A stretch of DNA of 64,000 bases from positions 62,001-126,000 of the forward strand of contig DASXUX010000056.1 in assembly GCA_036504595.1 (NCBI GenBank). The letters run 5' to 3'. Below are positions 49,668 through 58,776 of the stretch, one piece after another (the stretch's first letter is position 1; the number at the start of each line of letters is the position of its first letter). The notes beneath the pieces were generated by a model. It was not told where the DNA came from, ran no database searches, and saw nothing but the letters and a program-made list of their open reading frames with translations. The DNA is from DASXUX01 sp036504595. GTDB taxonomy: Bacteria > Planctomycetota > SZUA-567 > H5-PLA8. Position numbers and translations under genes: made by a program.

Positions 49668-50090
49668 ATGATGAAATCGTATCGGCAAGAGCTTTCCTTC
49701 GAAGTCCCCACGCGGCGCGCGTTCATCAACATCACGCGGGAGGTCGAAGATGCGCTTCGCAAGAGTGGCGTGAAGGAAGGGCTGTGTCTGGTGAACGCGA
49801 TGCACATCACGGCCAGCGTATTCATCAATGATGACGAATCCGGATTGCATCACGACTACGACGAGTGGCTGGAGAAGCTCGCGCCGCACGCTCCCACGTC
49901 GCAGTACCAGCATAATCGCACCGGCGAAGACAACGCGGACGCTCACATGAAGCGCCAGATCATGGGCCGCGAAGTGGTCGTCGCGATCACTGGCGGAAAG
50001 CTCGATTTCGGCCCGTGGGAACAGATCTTCTACGGTGAGTTCGACGGCCGGCGGCGCAAGCGCGCACTGATTAAGATTATTGGGGAGTAG
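49668..50090 (+). CDS. YjbQ/UPF0047 family protein
   Basis: 140 residues. Family landmarks: ITREVEDALRKSGVKEGLCLV, HITASVFINDDESGLHHDYDEWLEKLAP (the His-Asp metal-like motif), YQHNRTGEDNADAHMKRQIMGREV and GPWEQIFYGEFDGRR. YjbQ has thiamin-phosphate synthase-like activity at a low level in Escherichia coli; its role elsewhere is unsettled. AAGGAG upstream of a double ATG (49668 and 49671). Likely stands alone. Confidence 0.92.
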   Translation: MMKSYRQELSFEVPTRRAFINITREVEDALRKSGVKEGLCLVNAMHITASVFINDDESGLHHDYDEWLEKLAPHAPTSQYQHNRTGEDNADAHMKRQIMGREVVVAITGGKLDFGPWEQIFYGEFDGRRRKRALIKIIGE

Positions 50091-50280
50091 ACGCAGAACG
50101 TTGTTGCCTTTGCTGTGCAGTTCTTAGCCACGAGCGGGCCCACTCTATCGATCTTGCCACAATGGAAAGCTATTCTGGCGAGATACGCGCTGTTGTACCT
50201 GCAGCAGTGCAAAAGTGGCGCAAATTTTGTATAGCCTTCGAGACGGCGCTGCTGAAGGACAATCCCGGAGGCCATAGAAC

Positions 50281-50913
50281 ATGCGCTCGAACTCGCTGCG
50301 AACCTACGATGCATTCCACCGGATTTCCTGGTCCTATAAATATTCGGGCGAAAGAGCGCCGGCCGCCGGGCGCAAGCTCGTGGCGATTTCAGTGTGCGCG
50401 CTGCTTGTGGTACTTGCCGGTGGCATCACCGAAAGACTGATTGCGGGATCGGGTAGCGATGCGGCGGCGTGGCGCGAGATGAGCATCGCTCCCGCTGCAC
50501 CCGATGTGCTGACCCCGGAACTGACGCATCTCCTCGGAATCAGAAATCGTCAGGATCTGCCGGTGCTTCAGGTGGATGGTCGCGAATTTGGTGGGAAGCT
50601 TCCGCAGACCATACTGTTGAAGCTAGATCAGCCCGGTGCGGCGTATGTCGTCGTCGAGACGGCCGAGGGAACCATCCTGAAAGGACTGGAGGATGCCACC
50701 CCTGGATTCGTCAGCCCGTGCAGGCTTGGAACAGATAGCTTCGGCACGACAGACGGCGAACCGGTGTCGTTCGACCGCGGGCGACTCGCCGTGAAGCGCC
50801 TGTGGGTGATTCAGGACAACGCCGCAGAACACGGGCGCATCCCTGGCTGGCTATACATCCCGCAGACACGCTCGTCCGAGCCCAACATGCCGGTGATGGT
50901 GGCAGCGAGGTAA
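50281..50913 (+). CDS. Single-pass membrane protein, unknown
   Basis: 210 residues. One transmembrane segment (about 33-53, LVAISVCALLVVLAGGI) with positive residues before it, so the C-terminal ~150 residues face outward. That part has beta-rich text (LPVLQVDGREFGGKLPQTIL, YVVVETAEGTILKGLED) without a known motif. GGAGG 12 bases before the ATG. It precedes the DUF58 gene by ~100 bases on the same strand and could belong to that operon; no family known. Confidence 0.5.
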   Translation: MRSNSLRTYDAFHRISWSYKYSGERAPAAGRKLVAISVCALLVVLAGGITERLIAGSGSDAAAWREMSIAPAAPDVLTPELTHLLGIRNRQDLPVLQVDGREFGGKLPQTILLKLDQPGAAYVVVETAEGTILKGLEDATPGFVSPCRLGTDSFGTTDGEPVSFDRGRLAVKRLWVIQDNAAEHGRIPGWLYIPQTRSSEPNMPVMVAAR

Positions 50914-51015
50914 GTTCTCAAACAGGACACGGCACAGCGCAGCCCCGACCCGCTTGTCGGGGACGCGCTCATTCCTTTGCTTTCCACAAGCGCGAGCGTC
51001 GTTTACTAAAGAAGC

Positions 51016-51927
51016 ATGGCCAGTCTTGCGCCCGAAGCTTATTTGCGCCCGGAGATCATCCGGCAAGTCGAACGCTTCGACTTGAAGGCCAAGTTTCTGA
51101 TAGAGGGATTCCTCGCGGGCCTGCACCGCTCGCCATTCAAAGGTTTCTCCGTCGAATTTTCTGAGCACCGAAAATACGTGCGTGGCGACGATCTGCGCCT
51201 GGTGGACTGGAAACTGTGGTCGCGCACTAATCGCTATTATGTGAAGCAGTTCGAGGCCGAGACGAACCTCACCGCGCACCTGGTGGTCGATGTCTCTGAA
51301 AGTATGAATTACGCCGGCCATGCGGGCGGCCTTACCAAACTCCAATACGCCACCTATTTGGCCGGTGCGATGGCGTATATGATGATCCACCAGCAGGACC
51401 CTGTCGGGCTGTTCACCTGCGACGACGCGCTGCGTTCCGTCATTCGGCCGCGCAGCAAATCCTCGCACTTATACGCCATACTGAAGCTGCTCTCGGAGAC
51501 GCAGCCGCGCGGACGCACGGCACTGGCGTCGAACCTGCACCAGATAGCCGAGATGATTTCGCATCGCGGCCTGGTGATGATTTTCTCCGATCTGCTGGAT
51601 GATGCCGGCGAAGACAAGGTGCTCGATGCGCTGTCGCACCTGCGCTATCGCGGCCATGACGTGATCGTGTTCCAGGTCTTCGATGCCGCTGAAACGACGT
51701 TTCCGTTCAAGGACGTCATGCGCTTTGAAGACAGCGAGCGCAGCGGGCAGCAACTTGTTGCGGACGCACCCGCTATTCGCGCGGGTTATCTGCAGGAGGT
51801 GCGCGGATTTCTGGATCGATATCGCAGCGAGTGCCTGAAGCGGCGAATCGATTTCGTGCCCATCGACACGTCGGTGAGCTTCGACAAGCCGCTGCTGGCG
51901 TACCTGCAGAAGCGTTGCGGGATGTAG
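51016..51927 (+). CDS. DUF58-domain protein
   Basis: 303 residues. The N-terminal part is the DUF58 core: GLHRSPFKGFSVEFSEHRKYVRGDDLRLVDWKLWSRTNRYYVKQFE, where the D-L-R-x-I/V-x-W-K block is the family signature. A VWA-like half follows (TAHLVVDVSESMNYAG with D-x-S-x-S MIDAS). These proteins occur beside MoxR ATPases and aerotolerance (Bat)-type VWA proteins and are thought to form a metal-dependent chaperone-like system at the membrane. Here there is no MoxR gene adjacent. Followed by BatA-like and VWA genes on the same strand. Confidence 0.92.
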   Translation: MASLAPEAYLRPEIIRQVERFDLKAKFLIEGFLAGLHRSPFKGFSVEFSEHRKYVRGDDLRLVDWKLWSRTNRYYVKQFEAETNLTAHLVVDVSESMNYAGHAGGLTKLQYATYLAGAMAYMMIHQQDPVGLFTCDDALRSVIRPRSKSSHLYAILKLLSETQPRGRTALASNLHQIAEMISHRGLVMIFSDLLDDAGEDKVLDALSHLRYRGHDVIVFQVFDAAETTFPFKDVMRFEDSERSGQQLVADAPAIRAGYLQEVRGFLDRYRSECLKRRIDFVPIDTSVSFDKPLLAYLQKRCGM

Positions 51928-51928
51928 G

Positions 51929-52084
51929 GCTAGAGTCTGGAGTCTGGAGTCGAGAGTCTGGAGTCAACGGCAACGGCAACGGCTTGCCGTGGTGGACGCA
52001 GAGAAAAAGAACCGCTGCACTAGCACTTCCTCAGCGTCCTCTGCGGATAGACATTCGGACTCCAGACTCCAGACTCAAGACTAG
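51929..52084. repeat. AGTCTGG / CCAGACT inverted arrays, ~120 bp apart
   Basis: GAGTCTGGAGTCTGGAGTCG (51933-51952) and ACTCCAGACTCCAGACTC (52060-52077), enclosing a GC-rich spacer with CGTCCTCTGCGG. In the 166-base gap between the DUF58 and BatA-like genes, the repeat could act as an attenuator inside the operon. Confidence 0.8.
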
Positions 52085-52093
52085 GAGTTCTCA

Positions 52094-54529
52094 GTGTTTC
52101 TGGCGTCGCCACTACTTTGGGGCCTGCTCGCGGCGGGCATTCCGGTCCTGATCCACCTGCTCGGGCGGACCAAACCGGTGCCGCACCGCTTCCCGGCGAT
52201 GCGGTTTCTGCTGCGCTCCCAGAAATCCAGCGCGCGCACGCTGAAGCTGAAACACATCCTGCTGCTGCTGCTGCGAATCGCGGCCATCGCGCTGATCGCG
52301 GTCGCCTTGGCGCGGCCGCTTGGCACGCTGACGTACACGTCCGCGGTCTGGGCCGGCGCAGCGCTGGTGGCTGCGGTTCTGGTCGGGTGGTCGTTTCGGC
52401 GGGGCGAGTTCAGCACGGCCGTCGTCGGCTCGCTGGTGCTGCTTGGGGTCGTAACCAGTTTTCCGAAGAACCCCGAACAGGAAGCGCGAGTTCGCGGCGA
52501 TTTCGTGCTCATCATGGATCAATCCATGAGCATGTCGTACGTCGAACCCGGGGGCAGCCGCTTCGATCGTGCGCGCAAGGCGGCACTCTCGCTGCTCGAT
52601 CGCCTGGCCCCAGACTCGCGGTTAGCGCTGATCTTCGCCACCGAAAACGCCGAGCGTGCCCAAAGCCGCCTCAGCTATCGCCACGAAGTTGTGCGGGAGA
52701 AACTGCTCGCCGCACGCCCCACTGGGCGCGGGCTGGACATCGATACTGCCATTCAGGCGGCGCTCGAAATTCTGGCGCGTGAAAACTCCGTGCGCAACCC
52801 GACGATCCTCTTCTTTACTGATCTGCAAGGCATAGGGAAAGGTAGGCCGGACAGCCTGAATCATGGAACAGGCAGGCTAGACAGCCTGCCCCACGTGCCT
52901 GCGCTTGTCGTCGTGGATGTCGGCAGTGATCAAGCTCAGAACAGCGCAGCGCTCGGACTCACGCTACCGGCCAGCGTGTTGCCAGCCGATTCGAAAGTCG
53001 CCGTGCATGGCAAGATCAAGCCCCTCGACAAGACTCTGCCAACGCTCGTTGAATTGTACGTCGATGAGAAGAAGGTCGCGCAGGCGCTGGTTGAGTCCAA
53101 GGGTCAGGACAGCGTGGATGTCGAACTGCAATTGCCCACCGGACCGGCCGGCCCGCATTCCGGGCGGCTGCAGCTTCCAACGCACGACCGAATGGAAATG
53201 GACCAGTCCTTCGCCTTCGCGTACCAGTCGGGCAGGCCGCCAAGCATTCTGCTTCTGGAACGGCCCGAATCGGGAGAACAGAAAGGGTCGGGCTTCTTCC
53301 TCAACGCTGTGCTCACGCGCAACGGAGACGAGTCTATCGGCGTCAGCGGCCTTAACTGTGTCGTCGAACCGGTGCAGGAATTGACCGCGGCCGTGCTTAG
53401 CCGTTATCGCGTCGTGATTCTGGCGGACTGCGGCCGGCTGAGCGACTCAAGCTGGAGCGCGCTGAAACAATGGACGGCGGACGGCGGCGGTCTTTTCGTC
53501 TGGCTGGGACCGGCGATGCACACCAGTACGGCCAGACAAGGATTTCAGCAACACGCCAGTTTCGGCGGTCTGCTGCCAGGAAACGTGGGCCTCCTGACGC
53601 AGCGAAAGCCGCCCCAAAACATCGCGGTCTCTCAGGCCGAACACCCCATCCTGGCTCACTGTGGCGGCGCGGTCAGCGCGGTGCTGCGCGAAACACTGGT
53701 CAGCAGCCTCGTCAGGATCGTTCCGGACCCGCACGATACGAACTCCAGCGTGATCCTTAGTCTCGCCGACGACGCGCCCGTGCTGATGGAGAAGTTGTAC
53801 GGCCGCGGACGAGTGCTTCTCGCGGCCATCGATCCGGGCATGCAGTGCAGCGATCTTCCGCGCCGCGGCGAAGCATTCGTTTCGCTGGTGCTGGATAGTG
53901 TCCGCCTGCTCTCGGGCGAGGACAGTGGGACTCAAGCGCGGCTGGGATTTCCTTTTACGCTGAACCTTCCCGTGGCGCCGCAGGATGGGCAGGTCTTCTG
54001 GCGGAAGCCCGGCGAAAGCACGCCGGCCGTGCTGCGCGTGGACGTGGGGCAGGCTGTCAGCCTGCCAACGTCCAGCAGACAGACCGCCTCCGCCACGGTC
54101 ATCGTGCCGCCCATCGAGACGCCTGGCATTCACACCTTCAGTTGGACTCCCGCCGGCGCCACTCTCCCGCTGACCCGCATGCTCGCCGTGAACCCGGAGA
54201 CCTCGGAGTCCTTTCTGACACGCGCCGCGCCCGAGCTTTTCCGCAAAGCCCTCGCTCCCCTGGACGCGCAGATCGTCAGAGATCTCGCCGACTACACGCT
54301 GCCCGGCGAAGAAAAAGGCGCTGCACGGCGGGAGGTAACGGCCGCTCTGCTTCTGCTCTTGCTGGTGGCCCTTCTCGTCGAAAGTTTCCTTTCAAACCGG
54401 CTCTACGCCGCAGTCGAAAGCCCAGACGACGACGCCCAGGGCCAGGAGGCGAGCGAGAAAGCAGCCAGCGAACTGCCGGCGCAAACAGGCGCAGGCGAGA
54501 AGCGAACGAGGTGGGCTGAGCATGTTTGA
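52094..54529 (+). CDS. BatA/VWA-type membrane protein
   Basis: 811 residues, GTG start with AGGAG six bases upstream. Two N-terminal transmembrane segments flank a BatA-like domain (LLWGLLAAGIPVLIHLL, RTKPVPHRFPAMRFLL, then helix LLLLLRIAAIALIAVALARP). A VWA domain (about 135-290) has the MIDAS DQSMSMS. The long outer part is beta-rich without a family I recognise, with a late GLFVWLGPAM (class I amidotransferase-like) region and a last transmembrane helix (about 745-765). It carries two in-frame repeats (about residues 250-269 and 650-660). It overlaps the following gene by eight bases, so both are coupled. Probably works with the DUF58 and VWA neighbours. Confidence 0.85.
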   Translation: MFLASPLLWGLLAAGIPVLIHLLGRTKPVPHRFPAMRFLLRSQKSSARTLKLKHILLLLLRIAAIALIAVALARPLGTLTYTSAVWAGAALVAAVLVGWSFRRGEFSTAVVGSLVLLGVVTSFPKNPEQEARVRGDFVLIMDQSMSMSYVEPGGSRFDRARKAALSLLDRLAPDSRLALIFATENAERAQSRLSYRHEVVREKLLAARPTGRGLDIDTAIQAALEILARENSVRNPTILFFTDLQGIGKGRPDSLNHGTGRLDSLPHVPALVVVDVGSDQAQNSAALGLTLPASVLPADSKVAVHGKIKPLDKTLPTLVELYVDEKKVAQALVESKGQDSVDVELQLPTGPAGPHSGRLQLPTHDRMEMDQSFAFAYQSGRPPSILLLERPESGEQKGSGFFLNAVLTRNGDESIGVSGLNCVVEPVQELTAAVLSRYRVVILADCGRLSDSSWSALKQWTADGGGLFVWLGPAMHTSTARQGFQQHASFGGLLPGNVGLLTQRKPPQNIAVSQAEHPILAHCGGAVSAVLRETLVSSLVRIVPDPHDTNSSVILSLADDAPVLMEKLYGRGRVLLAAIDPGMQCSDLPRRGEAFVSLVLDSVRLLSGEDSGTQARLGFPFTLNLPVAPQDGQVFWRKPGESTPAVLRVDVGQAVSLPTSSRQTASATVIVPPIETPGIHTFSWTPAGATLPLTRMLAVNPETSESFLTRAAPELFRKALAPLDAQIVRDLADYTLPGEEKGAARREVTAALLLLLLVALLVESFLSNRLYAAVESPDDDAQGQEASEKAASELPAQTGAGEKRTRWAEHV
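52841..52898. repeat. In-frame GGCAGGCT/AGCCTGCC palindrome, copy 1
   Basis: GGCAGGCT (52871-52878)-AGAC-AGCCTGCC (52883-52890), preceded by a degenerate copy GGTAGGCCGGACAGCCTG. Translated as GRPDSL..GRLDSLPHV in a loop after the VWA strand. Confidence 0.85.
54041..54072. repeat. In-frame GGCAGGCT/AGCCTGCC palindrome, copy 2
   Basis: GGCAGGCT (54048-54055)-GTC-AGCCTGCC (54059-54066), extended by ACGT outer arms. Encodes VGQAVSLP in the same protein as copy 1. Confidence 0.85.
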
Positions 54530-56783
54530 TCCAAGCAGCCTGCGCTTCGATTCGCCCGTGTCGCTGTGGCTGCTGCTTGCGCTCGCGGCACTGGCGGGGT
54601 TGAGCATTCGCCGCGCCTACCATCGCACCACGCGCGCCACTCATCCAGGCCTGAAGCTGTTGCTGGGATTCCTGCGTCTTTGCGCCTTCGCGACGCTGCT
54701 CTTGTGCCTGTCGCGGCCGGTGCTGGTGAGCACACTGCAACTCCGCGAGAACGCGCTGGGCTTCGTGGCGTTGGATTCTTCCGCATCCATGGAATTAAAG
54801 GACGCCTCCGAGGACCGCACGCGTTGGGACATCGCACGCTCGGTGCTGAGTTCCCATCGCGCCGACCTGCAGCGGCTTTCGAACGCAATGGAACTTCAGC
54901 GCTGCGTTTTCGACTCAACGGTGCGCAAGGTCGATCGGCTGCCTGGAGAAGCCGGCCCCTCTGGAATCGAGAAACCGCTCGGGACCAGCACGGACCTGGT
55001 GAAACTGATGGAGGCGCTCGCAGCGGACGCCGGTGGAATGTCGGCAGCGGGAGCCGTCGTGATCAGCGACGGCCGCCACAATGCGCCGAAGGACGTCATC
55101 CCCGCCGCGATGATGTTGGAGCGCGCGGGCGTGCCGCTGTATGTCATCGGCTTGGGGCAGGAGACGACGCCCACCGAATACCGCGACGTGCGCATCAAGG
55201 ATCTGGTCGTTCCGGAAAAAGCATTCATCCGTTCGCGCATGGTTTTCCGCGTGGAAGTGGAAGCGACGCTGCCGAGCGCTGTCGCGGTGCCGCTGTACAT
55301 CGAGGTGGACGGCAAGAAAATCTGGACGCAGAACCTGGTTCTGAATCCCGGCACGAACAGAGTCTGCGAGCCCATTGAAGTGCCTTTCACACCTGAATCC
55401 TTGGGCGTGCATCGCGTCGTGGCCAGCGTGGGCAGCGTTCCCAATGAGGCCGATTTGAACAACAACGTTCGCAGCGCGTTCTTCCGCGTTTACCGCAGCA
55501 AGCTCAAGGTTTGGTACGTCGAGGGCGCTCTGCGCAAAGAGTTCGGCGCGATTCGGTCCGCTCTGGAGACCGCACCCAACGTCAGTTTCAGCGCGATCAA
55601 TGCGTTCCAGGCTCGTACCAGCGATGAACGTGAATTGCTCCCGGAGGACCTCGATCAGACGAAGCTGGTGATTATCGGCGACCTTCCCGCAAGCCGCTTT
55701 TCTCCGGCGCGCCTTGCGGCACTGACGAAGTACGTCGAAGACGGCGGCGCCGTCCTGATGATCGGGGGGATGAGCAACTTTGGCGCAGGCGACTGGCACC
55801 AGACGCCGCTGGCCAGTGTTCTGCCGGTCTTGATGTCGGCCGAAGATGGCATGCGCGACGGGCCGCTGGCGATCGACGTCGAATCCGGCGAGACGGCGCA
55901 CCCAATTCTGAACGTCGGCAACACGCCGGCTCAAAGCGCCGCGCTGTGGCGCCAGTTGCCGCCGCTGCCGGGGATCAACCGCGTGCGCAGTCCGCGCGCG
56001 GCCGCTCACGTGCTTCTGCGTGCGGATACCAGCCCGTTGCTTGCCGTTCAAGATTACGGCAAAGGGCGCAGTGCCGTCTTCATGGCAGACATGACCTGGC
56101 AGTGGGCGCTGAAAGCTGGACAGGGCGACTTGCAGAAGCGCTTCTGGCGCAACCTGGCGACGTGGCTGACGCGCAGCGATTACCGCGACAGCGACAAGGC
56201 TGTCTTTGCGGATGCTGAACGCCTTCAGTTGCAGGCCAGCGAAGAGGGCGCATTCCGCGTCTTCGTTCACGACAGCGAGAAAGCGGGTCCGGCGCTGAAA
56301 GATGCGCGCATCGTCGTCTCGCTGACGCGGCTGCAAGGCGAAATTGAATCGCCGGTCTTTAAGGAAGACGTCGGCAAAGGCTGCGGCGAATTTGAGAAGC
56401 GCTTCGCGCTCGGAAGCCCCGGCAGCTACCGCTTCCGCGCCGCGGCGGTAGCGCCGGCCTCCGTGCCGGCCGTCGGGGACGCCGGAGAGCGAATCCTCGA
56501 TAGCGACAGCGTGGACGTGCAGGTCATCGCTCCGGACTTGGAGCACGATAATCCGAAAGCCAATCTTGCTCTGCTGCGCCGCATCGCCTCTATCACAGGC
56601 GGGATGTACTTCGATGCCGAACACGCCGGCGATGCATTCGCCGCTTTGCTCAAACGCCAGGCCGGCTACAGCAAAACGATCACCGAGGCGACGGACCTGT
56701 GGAATCGCCCGTGGATGCTGGCGCTGTTCGTTTCGCTGCTGACGGCCGAGTGGCTGATCCGCCGACGCTGCGGACTCATTTGA
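54522..56783 (+). CDS. VWA-type membrane protein, second of the pair
   Basis: 753 residues, overlapping the previous gene by eight bases. Two N-terminal transmembrane segments (about 15-30, 47-66). A VWA-like domain (about 80-230) reads VALDSSASMELKDASEDRTRWD with MIDAS D-x-S-x-S and GAVVISDGRHNAPKDV; a class I amidotransferase-like region (about 350-520) has TKLVIIGDLPAS and GGAVLMIGGMSNFGAGDW; a closing transmembrane segment (about 728-745) follows. The outside part probably resembles that of the preceding protein, so the two may have arisen by duplication and act as a complex. An in-frame palindrome is at 56447-56471. Confidence 0.85.
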   Translation: MFDPSSLRFDSPVSLWLLLALAALAGLSIRRAYHRTTRATHPGLKLLLGFLRLCAFATLLLCLSRPVLVSTLQLRENALGFVALDSSASMELKDASEDRTRWDIARSVLSSHRADLQRLSNAMELQRCVFDSTVRKVDRLPGEAGPSGIEKPLGTSTDLVKLMEALAADAGGMSAAGAVVISDGRHNAPKDVIPAAMMLERAGVPLYVIGLGQETTPTEYRDVRIKDLVVPEKAFIRSRMVFRVEVEATLPSAVAVPLYIEVDGKKIWTQNLVLNPGTNRVCEPIEVPFTPESLGVHRVVASVGSVPNEADLNNNVRSAFFRVYRSKLKVWYVEGALRKEFGAIRSALETAPNVSFSAINAFQARTSDERELLPEDLDQTKLVIIGDLPASRFSPARLAALTKYVEDGGAVLMIGGMSNFGAGDWHQTPLASVLPVLMSAEDGMRDGPLAIDVESGETAHPILNVGNTPAQSAALWRQLPPLPGINRVRSPRAAAHVLLRADTSPLLAVQDYGKGRSAVFMADMTWQWALKAGQGDLQKRFWRNLATWLTRSDYRDSDKAVFADAERLQLQASEEGAFRVFVHDSEKAGPALKDARIVVSLTRLQGEIESPVFKEDVGKGCGEFEKRFALGSPGSYRFRAAAVAPASVPAVGDAGERILDSDSVDVQVIAPDLEHDNPKANLALLRRIASITGGMYFDAEHAGDAFAALLKRQAGYSKTITEATDLWNRPWMLALFVSLLTAEWLIRRRCGLI
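56447..56471. repeat. 25-bp in-frame repeat, identical to 10592-10616
   Basis: Core GCCGGC-CTCCGT-GCCGGC. In this gene it reads AVAPASVPAV; in the giant gene the same DNA lies on the antisense side and reads as a Thr/Glu/Ala linker. Confidence 0.9.
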
Positions 56784-56784
56784 T

Positions 56785-56858
56785 TGCGGAATTCGGATTG
56801 CGGATTGATTACGGACAACGGACAAGATTTTCTCTGCGTCTCCGCGTCTCTGCGGTTA
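56785..56858. repeat. GGATTGCGG-type repeats and TCTGCGTCTCCGCGTCTCTG array
   Basis: A short array of ATTCGGATTGCGGATTGATT (56791-56810), ACGGACAACGGACAAG and then TCTCTGCGTCTCCGCGTCTC (56831-56850). In the 88-base gap between the VWA and ABC-F genes. Confidence 0.65.
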
Positions 56859-56871
56859 GAATCACTCGGTC

Positions 56872-58776
56872 ATGTCGCTGATTTCCGTATCCAACCTGGA
56901 GAAGTCCTTCGGCCCGCTGGCGGTACTGAAAGGTCTCTCGTTTTCGCTCGAACGCGGCGACCGTCTCGGCCTGATCGGCCGCAACGGCTGCGGAAAATCC
57001 ACGTTAATCAACATTCTTACCGGGCGCGAAGAACCTGAGCGCGGCGAGATGCATTTCGCGCGCGATCTGAAGCTCGCCTGGCTCGACCAAGCGCCCAGCT
57101 TCGATCCCGCTCGGACGGTGCTCGACGAAGCGCGCCAGGCGCTTGGCGATCTAGAGGAGCTCGAACGCCGGCTGGCCGAGTGGCATCATCGTCTGGCCGA
57201 TGCGCCGGACCATCATCTGACTACGGCTGAGCACGAGGCCATGGCGCGCGACGAAGGCGCGTTTATCGCACTCAATGGCTACAACCGTCAGCGACTTTTG
57301 CATATGGCGCTGGAGAAACTGGGCCTCGGCGGGCCGAAGCTGGCGCTTTCGTGCGGACAGCTTTCGGGTGGAGAGCGCACGCGGCTGGCGCTTGCGAAGA
57401 TTCTGGTGGCGCCGTTCGACGTGCTGATCCTGGACGAACCGACGAACCACCTCGATATCGACGGCATTGAATGGCTGCAGTCCGTGCTGCTGGAGAGCGC
57501 CGGAACGTTTATCGTTGTCAGCCACGACCGCACGTTCCTCGACGAAGTCACGACGAAAGTCGCCGAATTCTCGGATGGCAAACTCACGGTCATTTCCGGC
57601 AACTATACTCAATTCATCACCGTGAAGGCGGAGCGCCTCAAAGCACTGCAGCGGGAAGCTGACCTGGAATCGCGTTTTCTCGAAAAGGAAATGGATTTCA
57701 TCCGGCGGAACATCAACAGCCAGCGCACGCGTGAAGCCAAGGGCCGGCTCAAGCGTCTGGAGCGTCGCGAGAAGATTGAAGTGCCGCAGGAGCAGCGCGC
57801 GCTGCATCTGAAGCTCGCCGGCGGCAACACGCACGCGGACATTGTGCTCAGTGTTATCGATCTGGGAATCCAGCTCGGCAGCCGCACCCTGTTCGAAGGC
57901 TTGAATCTGGAGCTCATGCGCGGAGAAAACCTGGGCATCGTCGGCGCCAACGGCACTGGAAAGACGACGCTGGCCCGAATTCTTCTCGGGGAGCTGCCAG
58001 CAACGTCGGGCCGCTCGCGCCTGGCGCCGCAGCTTTCGATTGGAACGTTTACACAAGACCTGCGGCACCTGCTCGATAATCGCACGGTACTGGAAGAATA
58101 TGCGCGGCTGGTAAATCCACAGAACCTGAACGTCGCACGCGGTCCACTCGGCGCGTTCCTCTTCTCCGGCAATCGCGTCGAACAGCTCGTTGGAAACCTG
58201 AGCGGCGGTGAACGCGCACGTCTGGCGCTCTGTATTCTGGTCGCTAAAGAAAACGACGTGTTGGTGCTCGACGAGCCGACGAACCACCTGGACATTCCGT
58301 CGCGACAGGCGCTCGAAGAAGCGCTCCTGGCGTACAAAGGCACGTGCCTGATCATCAGCCACGATCGTTTTTTTCTCGACCGCGTGACAGCGAAGACGCT
58401 CTGGCTGGACGGACCGCGTACGCGCGTGTACGGCGAGAGCTATTCCGAGTCACGAGCGCTGCGGCAGGACGAGCGGGATGCCGCGGAGGCCGCGAGCACG
58501 CACGAGTTCGCGCCAAACGGACGGCGCGAACACGTGCGTGCCACCCCCGAGGTGCCGAAGCAGCGCAAGATCAATGAATTCAAACTTCAGGCGATCGAGA
58601 CGGAGATGAGCACACTCGAGAAGCGGAAGGAAGAACTGAGCGCGAGTTTGTATGTCGAAGAGGTGTTTCGCGACGGCAATAAAGTCCGGCAAGTGCAGGC
58701 CGAACTGGGTGAGATCGACGCTCGCTTGCTAGAACTGGGCCGAAGCTGGGAGGCTGTTATCGACGCCGCTGGCTGA
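56872..58776 (+). CDS. ABC-F family ATPase (Uup/EttA-like)
   Basis: 634 residues, two ATP-binding domains. Domain 1: GLIGRNGCGKSTLI (Walker A), CGQLSGGERTRLALAKIL (signature), DVLILDEPTNHLDID (Walker B). Domain 2: GIVGANGTGKTTLARILLG, NLSGGERARLALCILVAKENDVLVLDEPTNHLDIPS. A charged linker (about 240-330) lies between them, and a C-terminal coiled coil (about 570-634) follows. No membrane segments: ABC-F proteins act on the ribosome or on DNA, not transport. The 49-bp element encodes residues ~542-558 between domain 2 and the coiled coil. Its 3' end overlaps the convergent anti-sigma gene by 48 bases. Confidence 0.93.
   Translation: MSLISVSNLEKSFGPLAVLKGLSFSLERGDRLGLIGRNGCGKSTLINILTGREEPERGEMHFARDLKLAWLDQAPSFDPARTVLDEARQALGDLEELERRLAEWHHRLADAPDHHLTTAEHEAMARDEGAFIALNGYNRQRLLHMALEKLGLGGPKLALSCGQLSGGERTRLALAKILVAPFDVLILDEPTNHLDIDGIEWLQSVLLESAGTFIVVSHDRTFLDEVTTKVAEFSDGKLTVISGNYTQFITVKAERLKALQREADLESRFLEKEMDFIRRNINSQRTREAKGRLKRLERREKIEVPQEQRALHLKLAGGNTHADIVLSVIDLGIQLGSRTLFEGLNLELMRGENLGIVGANGTGKTTLARILLGELPATSGRSRLAPQLSIGTFTQDLRHLLDNRTVLEEYARLVNPQNLNVARGPLGAFLFSGNRVEQLVGNLSGGERARLALCILVAKENDVLVLDEPTNHLDIPSRQALEEALLAYKGTCLIISHDRFFLDRVTAKTLWLDGPRTRVYGESYSESRALRQDERDAAEAASTHEFAPNGRREHVRATPEVPKQRKINEFKLQAIETEMSTLEKRKEELSASLYVEEVFRDGNKVRQVQAELGEIDARLLELGRSWEAVIDAAG
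58496..58544. repeat. 49-bp coding palindromic element, copy 3
   Basis: Arms 58497-58514 and 58523-58540. Relative to copies 1 and 2, two bases of the left arm (TT to AC) and two of the right (AA to GT) have changed together, keeping the stem perfect. Read in a different frame (THEFAPNGRREHVRAT). Confidence 0.92.
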
